Assembly: GCA_002483765.1 (NCBI GenBank)
Contig: DLIO01000070.1
Span: forward strand, 1-6,526
DNA from: Lentisphaeria bacterium UBA7640
GTDB taxonomy: Bacteria; Verrucomicrobiota; Lentisphaeria; Victivallales; Victivallaceae
Direction of reading: 5' to 3'
Length of the DNA stretch: 6,526 bases
Part shown: positions 4,987-6,526 of the stretch, in pieces
Numbering within the stretch: position 1 is the first letter of the stretch
Layout of the letters: each line of letters begins with the position of its first letter
Position numbers and translations under genes: made by a program
The notes under the pieces: generated by a model
Told to the model about the DNA's origin: nothing
The model's database searches: none
What the model saw: the letters and a program-made list of their open reading frames with translations, nothing else

Positions 4987-6321
4987 ATGAAAAAATTAAA
5001 AATTGCGATGTTGGGAGCCGGTTCCGGTTTTGTTTTATCCGTAGCCCAAGAACTGTTAACGGAGCCAGTTTTTGCGGATTGTGAATTTGTGTTGATGGAT
5101 CCGGCGGCAGATCGTTTGGAGGCCGCCCGGGAAGCCGTGAGTAAAATCTTGGAAAAAGCAAAACATCCGGTACGCTTGACGGTTACGCGCGAACGTGCTG
5201 TCGCGCTTGCTGGTTGCGATTATGTTATCACTTCATGTGAAAAAAATCGTTACGCGAACTGGAGCAAAGATATTGGCATCCCTGCACGTCACGGTGTTCA
5301 TCAGGTTAAAGGCGAAAATGGCGGCCCCGGCGGAATGATCCACTCTATGCGCAATATCTGTATGTTTATGGATATTTTGAAAGATATGGAAAGGTTGTGT
5401 CCAAACGCTTGGCTGATGAATTTCACTAACCCAATGTCCGTTCTCTGTACCTATTTTAAGAATTATTCACCAATCAAAGCGCTTGGATTTTGCCATCAGG
5501 TTCATGGTTCATTTGGTTTAATTGCCGAACAGCTTGGCATGGAACCGGGTGAACTTGAAGTCGTCAGCGCTGGCATTAATCACCTGAATTGGTTGTTTGA
5601 CATTCGTCGTCGTGGCTCTTCAGAAAGTTATATGGATCAGTTTTTGACCAAAGTAAAGGCGTCAAAATATTGGAAAGAAAAATTTTCGAACGTTCCACAA
5701 CAGACGTTCACTCTTGAAGTATTAAACACTTTCAATATGTATCCGATTGGTTACGATGATCATATTATTGAATATTTACCATTTTTCTGGGAACAACATG
5801 AGTGGGATAAATATCACTACGAATCGCTGGAAGAGACTTACACAAACATGGCACAAAAAGGTCATCACACCATGGAAACTCAACGGTTACTCGGTAAAGA
5901 GTTCACCAAACCGCCGTTTCCAGTTGATGCTGATCATCCATATTACGCCGAAGCGCCATGTCGTGTTATCCATGCTCTAGAAACCAACACCCCAACTTAT
6001 TTCGATGCCATCAATATCATGAATAACGGCGCCATCTCCAATCTGCCAGATGATGTGATTCTTGACGTCCCTGGAATTGCGATTGGCGGACAAGTGCGTT
6101 CTATTCACGTTGGCGCGTTGCCGGCTGGGCCGTTGGAAATCTGCCGCCGCCAAACCGTCTTACATGAGATGATTGCGCAGGCTGCACACGAAGGCGATGA
6201 CAATCTCGCCGTGCAAGCTCTGTGTCTCGATCCCTATGTGCGCAGCTTAACCCAAGCTCGTGCTATCTGGACAGACTACCGCAAAGAATACAAAAACGAT
6301 TTGACAACCTTCAAGAACTAA
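4987..6321 (+). CDS. glycoside hydrolase family 4 enzyme (NAD- and metal-dependent glycosidase)
   Basis: The 444-aa cytoplasmic enzyme has all main GH4 landmarks. An N-terminal Rossmann fold for NAD starts with KIAMLGAGSGF (5-15) and a strand ending in an acidic residue, FVLMDP (34-39). Next come GENGGPGGMIHSMRN (109-123) and the NFTNP motif (145-149). Cys169 in GFCHQVHG and His199 in AGINHLNWL are the expected Mn ligands. YDDHIIEYLPFF (256-267) and a C-terminal SNLPDDVILDVP (351-362) complete the pattern. GH4 enzymes cleave by transient oxidation at C3 and beta-elimination. The CHQV form resembles the CH-x-V class of enzymes acting on free alpha-galactosides, alpha-glucosides or uronides, and not the CN-x-P or CDMP forms of 6-phosphoglycosidases. 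That fits the lack of a sugar PTS permease here. The exact substrate cannot be read from the sequence. The gene is intact, follows the regulator by 4 nt and appears to end the operon. Confidence 0.9.
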   Translation: MKKLKIAMLGAGSGFVLSVAQELLTEPVFADCEFVLMDPAADRLEAAREAVSKILEKAKHPVRLTVTRERAVALAGCDYVITSCEKNRYANWSKDIGIPARHGVHQVKGENGGPGGMIHSMRNICMFMDILKDMERLCPNAWLMNFTNPMSVLCTYFKNYSPIKALGFCHQVHGSFGLIAEQLGMEPGELEVVSAGINHLNWLFDIRRRGSSESYMDQFLTKVKASKYWKEKFSNVPQQTFTLEVLNTFNMYPIGYDDHIIEYLPFFWEQHEWDKYHYESLEETYTNMAQKGHHTMETQRLLGKEFTKPPFPVDADHPYYAEAPCRVIHALETNTPTYFDAINIMNNGAISNLPDDVILDVPGIAIGGQVRSIHVGALPAGPLEICRRQTVLHEMIAQAAHEGDDNLAVQALCLDPYVRSLTQARAIWTDYRKEYKNDLTTFKN

Positions 6322-6356
6322 GTTTACCACAGCGTTTAAGGAAGAAGGGAGCTCAC

Positions 6357-6386
6357 CACTAATGGACACTAATTGTCGCTAATTGA
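6357..6386. repeat. three tandem degenerate decamers
   Basis: Units of 10 nt start at 6357, 6367 and 6377. All carry CTAAT at the same place and differ in the first two and last three or four bases. This phrasing is found in dispersed non-coding repeat families of other bacterial genomes; I see no function. Confidence 0.5.
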
Positions 6387-6400
6387 AAAACGGGAGAATG

Positions 6401-6448
6401 GGGAGTAACCACTGAGAGCACAAAGAAGGCACAAAGTCCGCAAAGGGA
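6401..6448 (+). repeat. dispersed 48-nt repeat, copy 2
   Basis: This copy matches the one at 521-568 at 42 of 48 bases in the same orientation. Five of the six differences are A/G or C/T transitions. Together the two copies bracket both operons, which by itself only shows that the family is dispersed in this genome. Confidence 0.75.
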
Positions 6449-6526
6449 AAAAAGGAATTCATGTCTGTGAACATAGGTAGAAATTCGCCACATAACACAC
6501 ACTTAAAATAAGGGTCTATTTCCGGT

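Larger units (their letters stand above)
6322..6526. other. repeat-rich intergenic tail
   Basis: No gene is supported. After the GH4 stop come three degenerate decamers (6357-6386, first unit CACTAATGGA), the second 48-nt repeat copy, and a tail whose last bases (6510-6526, AAGGGTCTATTTCCGGT) weakly resemble the GGGTCTGTCCC repeat of the left side. I see no T-tailed terminator after the glycosidase. A 16-residue frame from ATG 6461 preceded by AAGGA has no protein character. Confidence 0.5.

Noticed and set aside
6461..6511. Short ORF of 16 codons with an AAGGA before its ATG
   Set aside because: It is too short, lies in a repeat tail, and its peptide has no recognisable character.

Overview
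The window looks like chromosomal DNA of an AT-leaning bacterium, most likely from the PVC group (Lentisphaerota/Victivallales, Kiritimatiellota or a relative). This placement is an inference. It rests on a HTH-plus-EIIA fusion, a GntR regulator with a LacI-type sensor domain next to a GH4 glycosidase, and dispersed non-coding repeats of kinds I associate with such genomes. No rRNA, tRNA or other taxonomic marker is present.

Layout. Positions 1-910 hold no confident gene. There is an AT-rich stretch (1-221), then a REP-like array of three copies of a 20-nt motif ending GGGACAGACCCC (222-513) that brackets a possible 53-aa ORF. A mosaic of degenerate repeats follows (514-812), ending in a long CG-rich palindrome (779-813). 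On the minus strand lies a two-gene, overlapping operon. First is a 212-aa protein joining an excisionase/MerR-like HTH to a PTS EIIA (fructose/PtsN type) domain (2094-2732). Second is a clear RlmI-type 23S rRNA cytosine-C5 methyltransferase (911-2101). A promoter candidate precedes the operon at 2759-2786.

Positions 2733-3863 are a gene graveyard. A minus-strand AAA ATPase/DUF4143 protein (2826-3328) has kept its RBS, its start and its C-terminal half. It has lost everything between the start of Walker A and the DUF4143 region, and it carries a frameshift and two stops. Divergent from it is what looks like a broken small membrane protein (3353-3700), interrupted near its N-terminus by a perfect 24-bp palindrome that shares a 13-nt core with the palindrome at 779-813.

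The right side is a two-gene plus-strand operon. It has an AraR-like GntR/LacI-hybrid regulator (3864-4982) behind a good promoter, and 4 nt later a complete GH4 NAD/Mn-dependent glycosidase (4987-6321). The glycosidase carries the CH-x-V signature of the enzymes that act on non-phosphorylated sugars. The simplest reading is a local sugar-responsive switch controlling one intracellular glycosidase. Positions 6322-6526 are again dispersed repeats, including a second copy (42/48 identical) of the 48-mer at 521-568.

No CRISPR array, RNA gene, intact transposase or wholly new multi-gene system is visible. The most unusual material is the repeat and palindrome ecology and the decayed genes between the two operons.
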